From Carex sylvatica (taxonomy: Eukaryota; Streptophyta; Magnoliopsida; Poales; Cyperaceae), in NCBI GenBank assembly GCA_964058845.1, contig CAXKVR010000336.1, forward strand, positions 1 through 64,000: 64,000 bases of DNA. The letters are read 5' to 3'. Positions 46,015 to 58,914 of this stretch are shown here, piece by piece. Below the pieces are notes generated by a model. The model was not told the origin of the DNA. It searched no databases and worked only from the letters and a program-made list of their open reading frames with translations. How positions within the stretch are numbered: the first letter of the stretch is position 1; each line of letters opens with the position of its first letter. Both the position numbers and the translations under genes were made by a program.

Positions 46015-48554
46015 GTTCAAGTTGCTTTCAAACGTGAAATCATGATCTAACATTTTTTATTCATATATATTTGCTAACAAATGTACCCCATCATTTAAGA
46101 GCAACAGGGATGATTTCATATTGAACGAATTTTATTGGTTGTGACTTGTGAGAGAGTAAAAGGAGAGATGAAAGCTTATGTTCGGATCGGCAGATGATTT
46201 CTCATAGGTTACGTTTTGGGTGACACAGAAATAGCGTTAATTCAGAAATAGCTACTATTTTTGATGAGTTATTTTCAATTCAATATATTTGAATGAAAAA
46301 AAAATATTATTCTGAATAAAAAAAATAGCTCGAATTAGCTGCTATTCTGTTATTCTTATGAAATGTTAGATTAGCAGCTCTTTTAAACTCAAAAATAGCT
46401 GCTATTTCGAGCTATTCCTTGATTCATCCAAACGCACCCATAAATTTATTTAAGGTAAAAGTAACATGTTGGTATTTTTACTTTGAAAGTGTTTGAAATC
46501 AGAGTATTTATCCAATTAAATTCTCAAATTGCTACCCTTTTCTCTTTTGACTATGTGAGTATGCATGGAAAAAAAAAATTGGTCAGAGTTCTGTCTTTTT
46601 TTTTTCATTTGGCGGAGCTGAATCTTGATTAGAGGGAGCTGCTTCAATAATTTTGACGAATCTTTTAAAATTTACAATTACATTGCATTCTTTTAAAGCG
46701 AAATTGAAAATAACAATGAGAATTTTGAAACAACAATAAAAGCGGATGGAGATGCTCTTAGAAGTTACGTATATTTTACAATAGTCAAGTATAAATTTGT
46801 AGTTAATTAACCTTTAAAAATTGTATTTAAGTGTGCTTTTGCAAGAACCAAAAAAAGGAAATGCATATTTTTGAAAGGTTCGGATGATGAATTTAGAAGT
46901 TGATGTCAACTTGTGATAGTTGTCAATATACCCGAATTTTTTATTAATATCCTTTCAAAACAAAAAACAAAAACTTTAAAATTGGAGAATTTCAAAAATA
47001 CCAGGGCCGTCAATTTAATTTGCGGTTTCATTCTCGAGGGAGTGCAGATTGAATTGGAGGCTCCTTAAAAATCTAAATATCAGTATATTACAATGTATTT
47101 TTTAGTTTTTTGGAGGAGACTTCAATCAATCTGTAGCATATTGAATTGGCGACCCGAATATTTTTGAAATTCTTAAGAAAACATGATTTTTCTGATTTAT
47201 TTAGTTTTTGGAATATGATATAAATAAAAAATTCGGTCAATATACGAGACACTTAATTGCGAGCAGTTGTGTTTAAATTATAATAATAAAGTGCGAATCT
47301 TATAATAAGTAAGTATATAAGTATATCTTATGCAATAATTAGGTATACATTTTAAGATACATAAAATATATATATAGTTGATAGATTAGATGTCTGAATT
47401 GGATTGGATTGGATTGGATTTATTATTCCATTAAAAATGTTGTAATGCCGCCAGCTGCTGCTGCCTACCTTAATTAGTTAGATTAATATCTATCTATTTG
47501 CATCGGGTTGAGGTCACCTATTTTAAGTTTTTAACGAGGTAGTTAAAGAAGCATTAAATAGTTTTCTTTTGACGAAAGCACGAATTATATATTAGCTACT
47601 TTACCTACTTGGAAATAGCTGAGCTGGATTAATTATTCCTTAATTTTTTATGAAGATTGAAGAAGAATAATTTCACAACACCAAAAACAAAAACAGTTGT
47701 CAACTGTGAATTAAGTCATCTTTCAACTTGTCATAGGAAGCGGGTACCCGACTAATTTATTTATCCCATAATAATAATAAAATAATAACAATAAATTAGT
47801 TTTTGTAATAATACATCGATAATACTACGTACATGCATCTGGGAGCTCAATGTATAAAACACTGATGACATATCTTTAATTTTGCATTGATGATATATCG
47901 ATGCAATAACATGTTATTTAAACCTAGAGATGACAGAATAAATGGTTCGGTCATCTCATCTTTCAGATTTTTTATGACCACATTAGATCCGGCGTTCTGT
48001 GTAATGTACTTACTATACCGTCGCGTTGCGCTCAGCCACTCGCTGTAGCCTGTAAATAAATAAAGCCTTCAGCCTGTAATCCCACCTACCATCTTCCTTT
48101 TCATTCTCAATTGTATACAATCCAAAGTCCAAACCAACAAACAGAGATTGAGAATTGCAGAGGAAGCAATGGAAGGAAATGGAAATGGAAATGAGCGTAA
48201 TATTAGTTTGGGAAAATTTTCCATTACCTGGCAAGGCGACAAATTTGAGTCGAGAATCGAGATAGATCATTTTGTTTGTTTTCTTGGATTAGGAATTGAA
48301 CGGCCTGTCCGGCTGTCCCCACAAAATGGTGGCATTTACCTCAAAAAATGAATTGAATCTGGGTCAGTGGAGTGGACAACATTTAAACATGTACCGAAGC
48401 AGAAGGCGTCCCATCTGTTTGTTACTTTGTTGGTTTAACTTTAACACAGTTGGCTTTGTTTGTTTTCTATATTCACAACAAAATTTGCATTTCATTGATT
48501 CCACTCAAATTAGCTTAAGATATTGTTGGGTTTTGTTAAAGAAAACTGATATGA
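46015..48554. other. Intergenic, one doubtful short ORF
   Basis: No recognised gene. A short frame at 48169-48351 is listed separately. A (GGATT)n stretch lies near 47400-47420. Confidence 0.5.
48169..48351 (+). CDS. Doubtful 60-aa ORF, no recognised family
   Basis: It starts MEGNGNGNERNISLGKFSI and contains TWQGDKFESRIEIDHFVC. Composition is more protein-like than the surrounding frames, but there is no recognisable domain and no second exon that I can join. It may be a fragment of a lost gene or chance. Confidence 0.2.
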   Translation: MEGNGNGNERNISLGKFSITWQGDKFESRIEIDHFVCFLGLGIERPVRLSPQNGGIYLKK

Positions 48555-49172
48555 GTATCTGCCATAACTACTTGTGAAGACCGCAATTATTCTAAATCTA
48601 TAAAAAAAATTTAATATTAATAGTTAAATTTTGAAGTATGTAATTCAAATAACACAAGTATTAATATATATATATAGTAAACAATGTAAATGATGACTTC
48701 ATTATTTTTAAATAATCATAAATGTGCATTTTTTTTGAAATTTTTGATATCGTACCTGCTCCTAAACTGCCATAATTACTTGTGGGGACCGCAACTGTTC
48801 TAGATCTGTAACTTTTTTTAATATTAATAGCCAAATCTTGAAGTATATAGTCCAAAGAACACAAGTATTTATATATATATTGTAAACAATGTAAATGACA
48901 AATTAATTATTTTTAAATAATCGTACCCACACTTTTTTTTTGAAATTTTTGACGTCGTACCCGCTCCTAAACTGCCATAATTGCTTGTGGGGACCGCAAC
49001 TATTCCAGATATGTAACTTTTTATTAATATTAATAGTCAAATCTTGAAGTATGTAGTCCAAAGAACACAAGTATTAATATCTATATAGTAAACAGTGTAA
49101 ATGATAAATTAATTATTTTTAAATAATCGTACCCGCACATTTTTTTTGAAATTTCTGACATTGTACCCAGCA
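48555..49172. repeat. Tandem repeat, 3 copies of about 206 bp
   Basis: Units are marked by GCCATAATTACTTGTGGGGA-type blocks at 48561, 48769 and 48974. Each unit also has CTTGAAGTATGTAGTCCAAA-like and GTAAACAATGTAAATGA blocks. Copies 2 and 3 are closer to each other than to copy 1. Confidence 0.85.
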
Positions 49173-49481
49173 TTAGGAACCACTCAAATGGCGTCATACC
49201 CGTATTAGGAACCACTCAAATAGTATCCATAATTACTAAATGAAGTATTTATATCTATACTATGTTGCATGTACTTATAGCAATCTCAAAAAGTGTTTAT
49301 AACTATACAATTATCATAAAAATAATAATTCACATATCAATTATCTTGGATAATTCATATCCTTAAAACACAGTTAAATCAATATCCATTCTGATATTGA
49401 ACAATAAAATGAAAATTATTTATCAGTTCAACATTTTATATATTATATTAATATCTGTTATAACTAATGCAGATATATATC

Positions 49482-49678
49482 CAATCAAGTATTAACATAA
49501 ATGTAATAAAGTATTAATGCCTATAATGTCAAAAAGAGGTGGTGAGTAGAGGAATCACGCAGGGGGCGCAGACGGAGGCTCAATCAAGTATTAACATAAA
49601 TGTAATAAAGTATTAATGCCTATAATGTCAAAAAGAGGTGGTGAGTAGAGGAATCACGCAGGGGCGCAGACGGAGGCT
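49482..49678. repeat. Direct tandem duplication, 2 x 99 bp
   Basis: Copies start at 49482 and 49581 and are nearly identical; the main difference is one G in GCAGGGGGCGCAGACGG. Recent duplication. Confidence 0.9.
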
Positions 49679-50760
49679 GGTGAGATAGAGGTGATTCGGG
49701 TGGCAGAGGCCGTCGTCATGATCTGAATTTTTTTTATTTTCTCTGGAGATGGGGGGGGAGAGAGTCTATTTTAGAAAGTAGTTATTTAGAATGGTCAAAT
49801 TATAAGGTTGACTGAGTTAGACACTGTGCGGGTACTGTAGCGCGGGTACAGAAATTATTATTCTTTGTTAAAATATTGTTGAGTTTTGACAGTTCAAATC
49901 CATTGATTAGCTTAAAATGCGAAAATAGTATAAAACAAAAAAAATTTCTTCTAATTTAAGTCAAGGATTAAACGAGGTATGTTAGGAAACATTCCAAGGC
50001 AGTCCACCTTCCGTATTCCTTTGACATCAAAACTCATTTTAATCTTTTTACAGATGTACTTCATAATTAATTTCTAAAACTTTAATCTACTTACCAATTA
50101 AATAAATTAATATAACATATTTATATCTTGTTTCCAAACTCTAATTGGAATGCAGACCGAGCGAGAAGAGCAACACCGGGAATGACTCGTCTCGGAGTAT
50201 TAGACGTCTGATACCTCTATCGGTTATCCACCAGGACTAACCGGAGAGCGATTTATTTCTTTTGCCAGAAATACTATAAATCACGAAATTCTGTAAAACA
50301 CTATTCATAGAGAAAAGACGAAATAATATTAGTCTCGAGCCGCTAAATGTCAAGGTTTACCACAAGCATGTGATTCCTAAACACATAGGGTACCAAAAGA
50401 ATACTATTCACCAATCCTGTGAACTCTCAGACAACCGTAACTGAGAAAGAGAGAAAAAGAGAAACTCAAATCGATCAGACACAATACGATACGAAGTAAA
50501 TTAGTAATTTTCTCTTTCACCTCACCCTTCTATTTATAGCCTTTCAAAATGCATGAAATGACCAAAATACCATCGCCACCTTGCATGCCACCTGTTGTGG
50601 TGGTTTTGGAGAGGAGAAGGCAAAATTGGAATTTTGCACTTTGGCCCATAATTCAATCTATTCGATTTGGGCTTTTAATTTTAATTAAGGCTTTGATTGT
50701 TAATGGACTTTTGAATCCATAATTAATAATTAATAATTAAATTCAAATCAAATATATATA

Positions 50761-51185
50761 GAGAGTGACTAATATGCTTTCGTATGCATTTGGGCCGAAA
50801 TACATACGGTCCAAAATTAAAATTTCAAAATCCAAAAAATCAATCTAAACCATTCATCTTGTTCTCCACATTAATATGTGCTTGGAGACCAAATTTTACA
50901 TTTTTTTTTGAATTTTTTTTACTATTTATTAAGCCACTTTGAAACTTGTTGATCCAACGGTGGCTGCACAAAACAGTAAAATCAGCAACCACGGATCAAC
51001 AAGTTTCAAAGTGGCTTAATAAATAGTAAAACAAATTCATAAAAATATAAAATTTGGTCTCCAAGCACATATTAATATGGAGAACAAGATGAATGGTTCA
51101 TATCGACTTTTTGGATTTTGAAATTTTAAATTTGGACCGTATGTATTTCGGCCTATATGCTTACGAAAACATATTAGTCACTCTC
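50761..51185. mobile_element. Foldback element (copy J) in TA repeat
   Basis: Outer arms GAGAGTGACTAATATG and inverse CATATTAGTCACTCTC, continuing TTTCGTATGCAT and GGCC.AAATACATACGG. The stem around GCCACTTTGAAACTTGTTGA is long and nearly perfect. Shared core present. Confidence 0.82.
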
Positions 51186-51202
51186 AATATATATATATAT
51201 AT

Positions 51203-51612
51203 AGTTGGGCTAAAATGAGCCATGGCTCATTTTAGCCATTTTGAAAATTCAAACAACCGATCCGAACCGTTCATCTTGTTCTCCATATTGAAATGTGATT
51301 GGAGACCAAATTTTACATTTTTTTTGGAATTTTTTTACTATTTATTAAGTATTTTTGAAAATTGCTGATCCGATGGTCCAGAAAATTTTACTGTTTTTTA
51401 CTGTTTACAACAAAACAGCAATTTTCAAAAATACTTAATAAATAGTAAAAAAATTCCAAAAAATGTAAAATTTAGTCTCCAAGCACATTTCAAAATAGAG
51501 ATCACATCTAACGGTTCGGATCGATCGTTTGGACTTTCAAAATAAAAATACGGCGTGGAGTACAAACGCTTCGTGAGCCATGGCTCACCCAAGTCCATCT
51601 CTCTCTCTCTAT
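51203..51612. mobile_element. Foldback element (copy K) in TA repeat
   Basis: Begins GTTGGGCTAAAATGAGCCAT and ends TGGCTCACCCAAGTCCATC; best preserved copy of the B/E/H/K type. Its left end is itself a perfect palindrome (GGCTAAAATGAGC and inverse). Separated from copy J by a TA run only. Confidence 0.82.
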
Positions 51613-53118
51613 CTATATATATAATTGTCATGTACAATTATATTTCTTACGATTATTGTTTTGGTAACTTTTATACCACGTACCGTGTACGTTTATAAAT
51701 TAACCTTTTGTTTTTGCTTTGCTATTTTACATGACATTTATAATTTAATTATATCACGTATAATTAATTATAACTATTTTTATCATAATCAATTTATAAT
51801 TAATTAATAAGATTCTCCGATTAGCTCCTATACGGTGTGACCTAATAGGATATGTGTTATGTTGATAAATAGAATTAAAACTGTTTTAACTTTTATAATC
51901 ATAGGAGGCATCTGACATCTGCACTATGACTATCCAATTATACATATGATGTTGTACAGTACAGTACCATGATCCAGTAAAATATTTTACTCGTGTCAAT
52001 TCTTATGTCTCATGGCTATCAGATCAATTTCAAGGTAGGTGTGTGTTATCCTTACCAACTTAATTTTTCTTGATCCTGAGCAGATTATCAAATATAATTA
52101 CTCTTGTAATTATACCGCTACCAGTTAATCTTACTCTATCAAGAGGCCCATTGATGTTATAACTCGTATAGAGATACGAGGGACAATAGTACTTTTGGTA
52201 AACCATCACTTCCTCAGCTAAGCTATGCATATGGAAGTGCTACCGTTATAACTATTTTTATGGACAACGTTAGATAACACTCACACATACACATCTCTTA
52301 ATAGGAACGATGAATGTCTCATACTATAGAACTTAATACTGAATGAAAACATTAATGACACGAACACAATTCCATTTAATATTTCATTCGGGGTCTGTCA
52401 AATATCATGTTCCTAGAACATGTATCTATGTGATTAAAATGACATCTCTTGTCAGTGGTCTGTAAAACTTGACCATTTTTTAATCCACATACTAACCTTA
52501 TAGCGGTCAATTAGTGTTCTTGCTAATTATCTTGGTTAGTGACTTTTAAGAATATATATCATTTATATTATGAAGTTTCACAATTTCAGTCATGAACTCG
52601 AAATAATCCATAAATGCAATAATACTCAAGGCAACAAAATAATATATAATTAAACATTCAATTTATGAACAAAACTTTATATGATAAATTATAATATTAT
52701 TGACTTCTAGATTATTACAAACTAACAGACACTACACAAAACAACACTTAATCACGTGTGTATATATACATTAATAATTTCTGTTTTCTTGAAAATTTTG
52801 ATTTTTTTTCAAATTAACAATTTTAAATTAGAACAAAACTTTAAATATACATCTTAACATAAAAAAAAATTCTCCAACATTATTTTCTTTATTTATATAT
52901 TTTATTTACAATTTTTCCATAATGGTTAACAATTTTTCAAAGAAAAATACAATAAACAATTCAAAAAAAGGATTACTTTTTACGATATCTAAGACCGTAT
53001 CATAAAGTTAAGGGTACGCCAGCCGGCATATTAAATACGTACGTATCGAACGCATATCACCATCCTTGCTATCTGATATGTATAAATACGGAGTATCCGG
53101 GTAACGTAGGTTTGAGCC

Positions 53119-53782
53119 TAAGGGTGTAAATGGATCAGATATTATTTGATTTTTTCTGGATCCGAATCCAAAAAAATATTTAAATTATCTGATCCGTATC
53201 CATATCTGTATCTGAAAAATTATAACGGATAAGGATACAGTAAGATTTTTAACTTTTCGTAACTATCTGTATATGACCATTTACACCCCTAAACAACAAC
53301 AAATGTACTCTATGTTCTCAAATTAATTTATTAAATTATATATTCATACCAATGATTTATTAAACTGCATATACTCATATATATATATATATATTTTGAC
53401 GAACAATATAACACTATGATATGATTAGTGACTAATATTTTGATAATATAATATATGTTTTGTAACCAACAAACTAATTATAAAAAATATTAGATCTAAT
53501 TTATAAATAAAAAAAAATATTTAGATGTTATTCTTTACTAGAATATACATTAGTAATTTATCTTTAATTATTTGAATTATATTCATATCAAATCTATATC
53601 CGTAGGATATCTAATCCATATTCGTAACATTTAATATCCAATCTGTGATTATTCGTATTCGTATTCAAAAAATTATAATAGATAAATATACAGTTTGACC
53701 ACTATCTAATTAGATAAAATTATAACAGATAAAGATACAGTTTGACGACCATCTGACCCGCATCCAACCATTAACACCCTTA
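53119..53782. mobile_element. Non-autonomous hAT element (664 bp)
   Basis: Exact 8-bp target duplication TTTGAGCC at 53111-53118 and 53783-53790. Left end TAAGGGTGTAAATGGATCAG, right end (inverted) TAAGGGTGTTAATGGTTGGA. Subterminal blocks with ATCCGTATCC and ATAACAGATA repeats. An extra internal end-like block (CATTTACACCCCTA, about 53278-53291) suggests rearrangement. No transposase. Confidence 0.9.
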
Positions 53783-53790
53783 TTTGAGCC

Positions 53791-54390
53791 ATGACATATA
53801 TATTATGTCATATATTTGGAGTTGGATGAAATTATTTAATAAAACAGGTGAGTTTTTCGCCCATTTAAAAGAATACATAGCGAGCATTAAATAAAACATT
53901 CCGGGTAGACCGGTAGAGACGCCAGGTGTCCAATTTATTGTCGTTCCCTAGGTTTTGGTCAGACCGTCAGAGAGAAGGTACTCCTGTAGATAACCGCTCC
54001 AGTTAATAAACTCACTGGAGAGATGCAGTAAAATCCGGACCGTTAACAAGTTATAACAGACAATTGGAATAATGAAATCTTTATTATAACAGCGGCATTA
54101 GGTGAATAATGGAGACTATTGCTGCTTTCTGTAGCTATCAATGCCCATAAATATAAAGTCACAATAGCTATGAATGCCTCTAATGACTGCTGCTGCATCT
54201 ATGCAGTGATTGTGAAAAAGAGAACAAGTAAATCATTGGGAGTGGAGACTGACGAAACATAAGTAGCAGAGAACACTAGCTATAGCCTATAGCTAGCTAC
54301 CACTTTTCCACCTCTCTCTCTCTCTCTTTCGATCTCGATCTCGATCTGTGTGCATCCACCATAGGATAGGATAGGATAGGATAAATTAAA
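53791..54390. promoter_or_regulatory. Upstream region of the 5-phosphatase gene
   Basis: No gene. The last 80 bp contain CTCTCTCTCTCTCTCTTTCGATCTCGATC and an ATAGG(ATAGG)n stretch just before the start codon, a pyrimidine-rich composition common in plant 5' UTRs. No clear TATA box could be fixed. Confidence 0.4.
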
Positions 54391-57300
54391 ATGAAGCATG
54401 ATTCAAGAAAAACTGGAGAGGTTTGCTACGAACTACGTCAATCAACCTTCAGTTTTTCAATCACCATGAATGGTTTGTATGAATAATATCTTTGTGGTTT
54501 ATTTGATGTAGGTTTTCTGGCCCAAGGTGGTGCTGAAGAAATGGCTTAACATAACTGGACATGATTCTGATTATAGCGCTGATGAAGGAGACAACGACAG
54601 CGAATTTGATGAAGATGGTTACTTTTATAATTACTTGTTTGCTACTTCAAATTTTTTACTATCTTTTAGATTGTTACTGATTTAATTTGGCAATTTTTCT
54701 TTCTTGTAGAAACTTGCGAGTTTGAGGAGGAAGAAGGAAAGAGAAGAAATGGGGGGCCACAGAAACAGACTCCAGGTTCGTTCTTCCTCCAATGCTTTTC
54801 TTTTCTTTTCTTTTTTCACCACAGAATTAAAGAGCTCCTATTAGATAAAGGACTAGTCGAAATAAAAAAAATAAAAATAAAACTTAGCTTAGGTGATGCA
54901 TTAACACAAACGACCTTAATCATTCAAAGGTAAGTTTGTGAATGGGTCTTAATTAATATCCAATAAAAAAAATTGGGAGGGGAAACAAACAAGTTATGTG
55001 AATGTGATGGCATTCAGAGCTATAACTCATACGCCATTAATATTTTATACTTAGAAGTTAGAACCAGGTCGTAACAGTACTATAATTTACTTTTCTTTTG
55101 TGCTTATTTTTGTATTTCTAACTAAAAAAAATATTGGCTTGGCATGCATGTGCTGATGTGCAGATGACCCATTGGAGGGAATGCCATATAAGTTGAGAAG
55201 AAGAAACTCAGAAACATTCAGGGCCCAATATATAAATAACAAGGAACTCAGGTACCAAACTGAATAAAAAGCTTCACAGAATCACAGTACATATTTCTTT
55301 AAGTAAATTTCTGTTCACAATTTTCATGTACTGCAGAGTTTGCATAGGCACATGGAATGTAGGAGGCAAAACTCCACCACATAGCTTAGACCTTTCTGAC
55401 TGGCTACACACAAATGAACCAGCTGATATATATGTTGTTGGGTAAACAAAAATATATATATATATATTTATCATTTTTATCATTTGATAATTTATTTCTT
55501 CAAAGAATGAATTAGAACTTGGAACTGTTCCAAAATGGAAGGACCAGAAAGTACAGTAATTAAAGTGATAAGACACCGAAATAATCAAACAGAAAGTACA
55601 GTAATTAAAGTGATAAGACACCGAAATAATCAAATAAACATATCATAATAAGAAAATGTATATATTTTAAACTTGTAAATTCAAAAATATTTGTTTGTTA
55701 CAGGTTTCAGGAAATAGTTCCATTAAATGCCGGGAATGTATTTGGTGCCGAAGACAACCGACCTGCTTCAAAATGGGAAGAAATAATTCGAGAAAACCTG
55801 AACAAAGTTCAATCCAAAAAGCCAAAATACAAGTCCTTCAGTAATCCATCTTCTCCTTCGAGATTCAACCCATCAGAAGATACGGTATCAGCCGTCAATG
55901 AGTTGCTTCTTAGCCTTGACAACGACTCTGACTCTGATGAAGAAATTCCTTTAAGCACAACTGTGGAAGTTGAACCTGAAAAGATCATAAAAAGGGAGAT
56001 ATCTTCATTTAAGAGACTAGAGAGGCTGAACCATTTTGTTTTAGAAAATGAAGAACAAACCGATTTGGAATCGCCTAAGGTGCAACAAAAACAGCTTTTG
56101 AAAACACTGACCCGATCAGAAAGAATCGGGTTGGTCTGGCCAGAGCAACCTTTAGATTTATTGTCAAAAACCAATGCGACTTTAACTAGTACCAAATCTT
56201 TCAAGTCAGTAAAATCTTTCAGGAATTATAGCTCCTTCAAAGTAGTAGATGAGGGGCTTGCATCTTTGAGAGAAAATTGGATTACTGATACTAGGCTAGA
56301 TGGAATTGAGTTAAAAAAGAAGAGCTCATCGTTTGTAAGGATTATAAGCAAGCAGATGGTTGGTGTTTTTATTTCGATTTGGGTCCGAAGGCCCTTGAGG
56401 AAACACATTCAAAATTTGAAAGTTTCTACAGTTGGAGTGGGTGCAATGGGATATATAGGCAACAAGGTTAGACTAGTTCTTCATAGAATGTCATTTCATC
56501 ACTGGTACAAATTATTTCCTGATCAATTTTAGTTTCAGTCTCTAAATTAATGGAATGGCAATTAGTTCTGCCAATTTTCAGTGGCAATATACAGAACCAA
56601 AACACCCCGAGTTCAGAAAGAGTTGGATATACATTCAAATGCAAATGTAATGCACAATAAAATAAACAAAACTTGTGGTGCAGGGGTCAATATCGGTAAG
56701 CATGTCCATATATCAGACACTGTTCTGCTTTGTGTGCACGCACCTCTCATCAGGAGAGAAAGAGGCAGATGCAATACGTCGAAATGCAGATGTGCAAGAG
56801 ATACACCGTAGGACACTCTTTCGCTCGACCGGTGGCCCTGGATTGCCTAAAATCATCCATGACCATGAGTAAGTCAAGTTTGCTATGACGGTTTTTTTGT
56901 GTTGGCTTGGCTAGCTTTATTAATATATAATACATAGATATATAGCCTTTCATTTCTGTTTTGCTTTTAGTTGTATAATTCTAACACAGATATAAAAGGA
57001 ATTTATGCATGCCTATACAACTGAGGATAATTTAAACAATTTACATACAACAGTTGTTCAAATTATTTCTGTTTTGTTTATGTTATTTTGTAAATAATTT
57101 GCAGAAGAATAGTTTGGCTTGGAGATTTGAATTACCGCATAAATTTACCATATGAGAAGACACATGAGCTCGTCTCCATAAAAGACTGGTCTGGATTGTC
57201 AGAGAAAGATCAAGTATGTATAACATTATTTCGTTTTGTTTCAAATACCTATCTCAACCTCCAATTTTTAAATTGCTTAAGTTTTTTATTTTTATTTTTT

Positions 57301-58184
57301 ATGTTCCTTATTTCATTTTGCTAAAATTCACTTTTAAAATCGGTTGAAAGCTTAAAAAGGAGCTGAGAAAAGGGCATGTCTTTGATGGATGGTCAGAAGG
57401 CACACTACATTTTCCTCCGACATATAAATACGCGAACAATTCAGAGAAGTATATCGAAGATGATCACAAGGGTGGGAGAAGATCTCCGGCATGGTATGAA
57501 GCTTGTTACGATTGTTAAGCATTGGACATCACCTTGCCCTGTTTTTATATATATATATATATGCTTTTCTTTATCCATTAGCAGGTCATTACCACAAAAA
57601 ATTTAATTGGATATTATTTAAGTTTCAAATAACATAATTATTGGAAATATTGTTTCCGGTGGTGATCATTATCAAGGCCCTGCTCGGTATCTTGTCTGTT
57701 CCCCTGCATGTCATATTAATTGAATAGATTTGTTAAACCCTACCAGGGTCCATGTTAGGCAATATGTCATTAGCAACTATAGAAAAAACAAGAGTGTTTT
57801 TTTCTAACTATAAAAAACAGTGGTGGCAACCTTCAAAAAAGAAAAAGAAAAAAACAGTGGTGGTTATGTACTCTGTATTACTGTTCATCTTAAAACCTTT
57901 CAGATATTTAATAACAACTCTCCCAATTTATCAGGTGTGACCGTATCTTGACATTTGGAAAAGGTGTGAGGCATCTAAAATACAAAAGAGCCGAACAAAA
58001 GCTGTCAGATCACCGACCGGTCTCGGCTGTTTTGATGGCAGAGGTGGAGGTATTCTGTCATAGAAAACTCCAGAAAGCTCTGACATTAACCGATGCTGAA
58101 GTCGAAGATGGAGAAGTAATGCCTGATATTGATTTTGAATTTAGAGTGAACCGTGCTATGCCGGCAGAGGTACTAAACATATAA
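54391..58184 (+). CDS. Type I inositol polyphosphate 5-phosphatase (IP5P/CVP2-type)
   Basis: Ten exons: 54391-54420, 54512-54617, 54710-54775, 55164-55251, 55337-55441, 55704-56466, 56684-56868, 57105-57213, 57351-57493, 57935-58184; phases close to 614 aa. Seen: N-terminal VFWPKVVLKKWLNI, start of the catalytic fold GTWNVGGK (101-108), FQEIVPL (133-139), GNKGSISVSM across exons 6-7, the signature WLGDLNYR (452-459) with Asp/Asn/Arg, PAWCDRIL (530-537) and SDHRPVSAV (556-564). A long Ser/Lys/Asp-rich insert (about 155-330) is typical of the plant type I group (At5PTase1/2, CVP2). These enzymes remove the 5-phosphate from inositol trisphosphate or phosphoinositides in calcium and ABA signalling; the exact substrate is not readable. 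All catalytic motifs are intact. Confidence 0.93.
55546..55635 (+). repeat. 2 x 45-bp direct duplication in intron 5
   Basis: AGAAAGTACAGTAATTAAAG starts at 55546 and again at 55591, followed by the same TGATAAGACACCGAAATAAT. It lies within the intron between exons 5 and 6 of the 5-phosphatase gene. Confidence 0.85.
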
Positions 58185-58488
58185 TTCACTAAACATATAA
58201 TTCATTAATTACACCTAGTTAGTTGTCATATTAAATGAAATGAAGGGGACTTGTTAAATTTTGACCAGAAAATGCACAAAAAAGTGAACTTGTACGACCG
58301 GCACTGTACAAAAGTGTACCAATACAAGAAAGATGGTATTGTTAAAAATCATAGGGCTTGAAACTGACTGCTATGATATTTTTCTAATTATATATAGTTT
58401 CAGATCTCTTAAATCAGGCTTTAACTAATGCAGGATAACTTTAGGTGGGACCGTTAATACTTAATATATATATATATAGATATATATA

Positions 58489-58914
58489 GGAGGTTGGCTA
58501 CTATACTTATATAAGTATATCGTCACATATGCTTATAACTCATTTTTGTGTTTTCAATATTCAAATGGTCGATCTGAACCGTTAGATGTAATCTCTATAT
58601 TGAAATGTACTTGGAGACCAAATTTTACATTTTTCTGAATTTTTTTACTATTTATTAAGCCACTTTGAAAATCGCTGATCCAATGGTGGCTTCTGATTTT
58701 ACTGTTTTGTTAAGCCACCGTTGGATCAGCAATTTTCAAAGTGGCTTAATAAATAGTAAAAAAATTCAGAAAAATGTAAAATTTGGTCTCCAAGCACATT
58801 TCAATATAGAGATTACATCTAACGGTTCAGAATGACCATTTGGACATTGGAAACACAAAAATGAGTTATAAGCATATGTGAGGATATGCTTATATAAGCA
58901 TAGTAACTAACCTC
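58489..58914. mobile_element. Foldback element (copy L) in TA repeat
   Basis: Outer arms GAGGTTGGCTACTATACTTA and inverse; inner stem GCCACTTTGAAAATCGCTGA and inverse; TTTGGTCTCCAAGCACATTT core. It sits about 300 bp downstream of the 5-phosphatase stop codon with TA runs on both sides. Confidence 0.82.

Larger units (their letters stand above)
49980..52727 (-). mobile_element. Possible second copia-like solo LTR, minus strand, with two nested foldbacks
   Basis: The interval starts with TGTTAG and ends with CTAACA, matching inverted LTR ends. On the minus strand a TATA box (GCTATAAATA, 50531-50540) is followed by a leader-like part. Two foldback elements (J, K) sit inside, leaving about 1.9 kb of LTR. 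No target duplication (AGGTA and GACAC) and no internal domain, so this is tentative. Confidence 0.35.
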
